From positions 1 through 64,000 of the forward strand of contig CASGDR010000008.1 of NCBI GenBank assembly GCA_949300345.1: 64,000 bases of DNA, in the 5' to 3' direction. The DNA is from an uncultured bacterium. GTDB lineage: Bacteria; Bacillota_I; Bacilli_A; RFN20; CAG-826. A program made the position numbers and the translations under genes. Below the pieces are notes generated by a model. It searched no databases. It was not told where the DNA came from and saw nothing but the letters and a program-made list of their open reading frames with translations. Below are positions 63,917-64,000 of this stretch, piece after piece (positions within the stretch are counted from its first letter, which is position 1; each line of letters begins with the position of its first letter).

Positions 63917-64000
63917 CTAGCGAAGGGCGCTTTGTTCTATCGCTTCCATGACCGATTCGTCATCGCTGGATTCGGCATAGTCGAGGAAGGAATAAAAGTC
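63917..64000 (-). CDS. C-terminal end of an unidentified protein (partial)
   Basis: An open frame runs in from the right edge and ends at TAG 63917-63919, encoding 27 residues that finish ESVMEAIEQSALR. Codon use is like the neighbours, and a strong terminator follows the stop by 9 nt. The tail is too short to identify. Confidence 0.7.
   Translation of the reverse strand, partial: DFYSFLDYAESSDDESVMEAIEQSALR

Overview
The window is most consistent with a chromosomal piece of an uncultured, probably gut-associated anaerobe of the class Bacilli, close to the Erysipelotrichia/Mollicutes branch. The 5' part of a 16S rRNA gene at the left edge contains wording typical of that branch (a TAGGGAGTTTTCGGCAATGG stretch right after the universal 338-357 region). 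Other support: the Firmicutes gene order uvrA-lgt-ppaX-trxB-rapZ-whiA; an archaeal-type ProRS; pyruvate:ferredoxin oxidoreductase and superoxide reductase (anaerobic life); many Cys-lipoproteins with a poly-Ser linker; and ABC ATPases and permeases with large insertions like those of mycoplasmas. The species cannot be named from the sequence alone.

Layout. 0-1 kb: 5' end of a 16S gene on the minus strand with its leader. 1-6.3 kb: lower glycolysis (pgk-tpiA with a BI-1 membrane protein and superoxide reductase; gapA). 6.4-14.3 kb: an XRE regulator, whiA, rapZ, a thioredoxin-reductase-like flavoprotein, a PpaX-like phosphatase, lgt and uvrA, then tRNA-Pro. 14.6-27.8 kb: a peptide-scavenging operon of an unknown lipoprotein, OppA-B-C-D-F, a small membrane protein and a secreted M6-type protease. 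28-31.6 kb: PFOR under a palindromic operator. 32.4-40.4 kb: a second scavenging operon (UgpC/MalK-type ATPase, two permeases, binding lipoprotein, an SNase/OB-fold nuclease lipoprotein, a zinc-ribbon membrane protein). 40.5-47.9 kb: two RDD membrane proteins, a repeat lipoprotein, a candidate structured RNA, cysK-cysE and a HAD phosphatase. 48-55.6 kb: tRNA-Lys, a hemolysin III homologue, a cation diffusion facilitator, gpmA, rplM-rpsI, proS coupled to a dead GGDEF-EAL protein, and tRNA-Ser. 56-64 kb: an esterase, membrane proteins, a candidate small RNA, yebC, the ECF transporter module ecfA1-A2-T with truA, a dCMP deaminase, and the end of one more gene.

How it fits together. Two operons pair a surface depolymerising lipoprotein with an ABC importer: M6 protease with Opp for peptides, and SNase nuclease with a UgpC-type importer. 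The second has the same gene set as the MG186-189 / MPN133-136 loci of mycoplasmas. Energy comes from glycolysis feeding PFOR. The thioredoxin reductase lacks NADPH-binding motifs, so it may use ferredoxin reduced by PFOR.

The most unusual genome-wide signal is in the promoters. At least ten genes that head transcription units have a -10 hexamer 5-9 nt before the start codon and no ribosome binding site, so they look leaderless. Several of these -10 boxes sit inside or against short inverted repeats with GC-containing arms. Three transcription-unit-like structures without a protein gene (near 59.2, 45.1 and 32.1 kb) are candidates for undescribed RNAs.
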